Part shown: positions 63,099 to 64,000 of the stretch, in pieces
Numbering within the stretch: the first letter of the stretch is position 1
Layout of the letters: each line of letters opens with the position of its first letter
Assembly (NCBI GenBank): GCA_932294295.1
Contig: OW028576.1
Span: forward strand, 21,273,227 to 21,337,226
Reading direction: 5' to 3'
Source of the DNA: Alitta virens
Taxonomy: Eukaryota > Annelida > Polychaeta > Phyllodocida > Nereididae
Length of the DNA: 64,000 nt
The notes under the pieces: generated by a model
The model's database searches: none
Told to the model about the DNA's origin: nothing
The model's input: the letters and a program-made list of their open reading frames with translations, nothing else
Program-made: the position numbers and the translations under genes

Positions 63099-64000
63099 GT
63101 GCGTAGCGGGGTCAAGTCCGTTGTAGAGGACCAGGATGCTGACAAAAAAACTAACGACAACAACGCAACACCGAAGTAATAGCCTTTTGTAAAGACGTGG
63201 CACAGTTAAATTATCAAGAGTACACAGCCATGTAGGAAGTGCACTTAGCAGTGACATGCCAGACTCACAGACCGCGCCGATTAAGTAGTAAGTTAGGTCC
63301 ACTTAGCACAGCCAATGAGAGGCAGAGGACGAAGCGTGCATTATGATAGCCACGTTGGGCACTCGTGCGTAGCGAGGTCAAGGCCGTTGTAGAGGGCCAG
63401 GATGCTGACAAGAAAACAAACGACAACAACGCAACACCGAAGTGAAATACTCTATAATAGCGTCAGGGAACGACGTGGCATAGTTAAATTATCAAGAGTA
63501 CAAAAAATGTAGTAAGTGCACTTAGCAGTGAGATGCCAGACTCACAGACCGCGCCGATTAAGTAGTAAGTTAGGTCCACTTAGCACAGCCAATGAGAGGC
63601 AGAGGACGAAGCGTGCATTATGATAGCCACGTGGGGCACTCGTGCGTAGCGGGGTCAAGGCCGTTGTAGAGGGCTAGGATGCTGACAAGAAAACAAACGA
63701 CAACAACGCAACACCGAAGTGTAATAGCCTTTTGGAACGACGTGGCACAGTTAAATTATCTAAAGTACACAGCCATGTAGGAAGTGCACTTAGCAGTGAC
63801 ATGCCAGACTCACAGACCGTGCCGATTAAGTAGTAAGTTAGGTCCACTTAGCACAGCCAATGAGAGGCAGAGGACGAAGCGTGCATTATGATAGCCACGT
63901 GGGGCACTCGTGCGTAGCGGGGTCAAGGCCGTTGTAGAGGGCCAGGATGCTGACAAAAAAACTAACGACAACAACGCAACACCGAAGTAATAGCCTTTTG
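63099..64000 (+). repeat. HOR unit 23, truncated by window edge
   Basis: A (63099), B (63365), C (63642) and the first 91 bases of D (63910). The spacer before B reads CACGTTGGG, a private loss of the CACGTG motif near 63355. The array continues beyond the window. Confidence 0.92.

Larger units (their letters stand above)
1..64000 (+). repeat. Higher-order satellite DNA array, about 268-bp monomer
   Basis: The entire window is made of tandem copies of one monomer family. The anchor GTGCGTAGCG recurs at 223, 489, 766, 1034, 1300, 1568, 1835, 2103, 2380, 2647 and so on to 63910, giving 236 complete monomers with a mean of 269.9 bp, all in one orientation. Monomer 1300-1567 has 136 G+C of 268 (51%). 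Successive monomers differ, but the order of types recurs, so the array is a higher-order repeat. No stretch over 300 bases lacks the repeat. Function is not shown by the sequence; centromeric or pericentromeric heterochromatin is the usual setting for arrays of this kind and is an inference. Confidence 0.98.

Noticed and set aside
1..64000. CRISPR array
   Set aside because: Repeats are far too long, no unique spacers exist between them, and there are no cas genes.
1..64000. rDNA intergenic spacer or histone/snRNA gene repeat
   Set aside because: No rRNA, 5S, snRNA or histone sequence is seen in 64 kb, and a gene cluster would show genes within every repeat.
1..64000. Transposon or retroelement insertion
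   Set aside because: Monomer spacing accounts for every base. No gap between anchors exceeds 279 bp and no terminal repeats or polymerase-like frames occur.
1..64000. Assembly collapse or false duplication as the explanation for the whole HOR
   Set aside because: Units differ by private substitutions, hybrid monomers and indels in a nested pattern that a simple artefact would not create. It remains possible for the identical 1890-bp pair at 42887-46666.
1..64000. Telomeric repeats or subtelomere
   Set aside because: No short telomere-type repeat tracts were seen.

Overview
The whole window is one uninterrupted head-to-tail satellite DNA array. I see no gene, RNA gene, transposon insertion, telomeric repeat or unique sequence anywhere in it. 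The basic monomer is about 268 bp (lengths 265-268, 275, 277, 278 and 279 all occur). Taking the motif GTGCGTAGCG as the start of each monomer, I counted 236 complete monomers between 223 and 63909, mean 269.9 bp, plus partial monomers at both edges (1-222 and 63910-64000). All are in the same orientation. This is a eukaryotic heterochromatin-type array, quite possibly a centromeric or pericentromeric core. I cannot name the species. GC content is about 51% in a sample monomer and CpG is not depleted (16 observed against about 17 expected in 1300-1567), which fits an invertebrate or a little-methylated or young array better than an old methylated vertebrate satellite.

The monomers form a higher-order repeat (HOR). 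The reference unit at 223-2646 holds nine distinguishable types, named here A-B-C-D-E-F-G-H-I, 2424 bp in total. Types within a unit differ by about 2% (E, F and G among themselves) to roughly 10% (A against B), while whole units kilobases apart are nearly identical. That contrast is the signature of HOR homogenisation. Unit lengths are 1079, 1890, 1893, 2157, 2424, 2700, 2714, 2970 and 2971 bp, plus some large irregular units. They arise by deleting or duplicating whole monomers, usually through hybrid monomers that mark unequal exchange points.

Layout: 1-13451 holds canonical 9-mers, 11-mers (extra C'-B' pair) and one 7-mer. 13452-18566 is a variant zone with D1/D2, repeated G and K monomers. 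18567-24226 holds an 8-mer, a 4-mer and a 9-mer. 24227-31542 holds expanded B-C dimers and a 2700-bp tandem duplication carrying the rare X-Y monomer pair. 31543-37202 repeats the 8-mer/4-mer/9-mer block (offset 12976). 37203-46666 holds a 10-mer, an 11-mer and two apparently identical 1890-bp 7-mers. 46667-64000 is a second variant zone rich in K-L-M monomers, with nested duplications of 4583 and 2694 bp.

Monomers carry recurrent short motifs that could bind proteins: a CCAAT box with an NF-Y-like flank, a CACGTG E-box/G-box 39 bp further on (kept or lost in a fixed pattern across the HOR), and a 10-12 bp perfect palindrome around GTGCAC. I saw no CENP-B box. Open reading frames in the array are short, cross monomer borders and shift frame with the 268-bp period, so I annotate no coding sequence.
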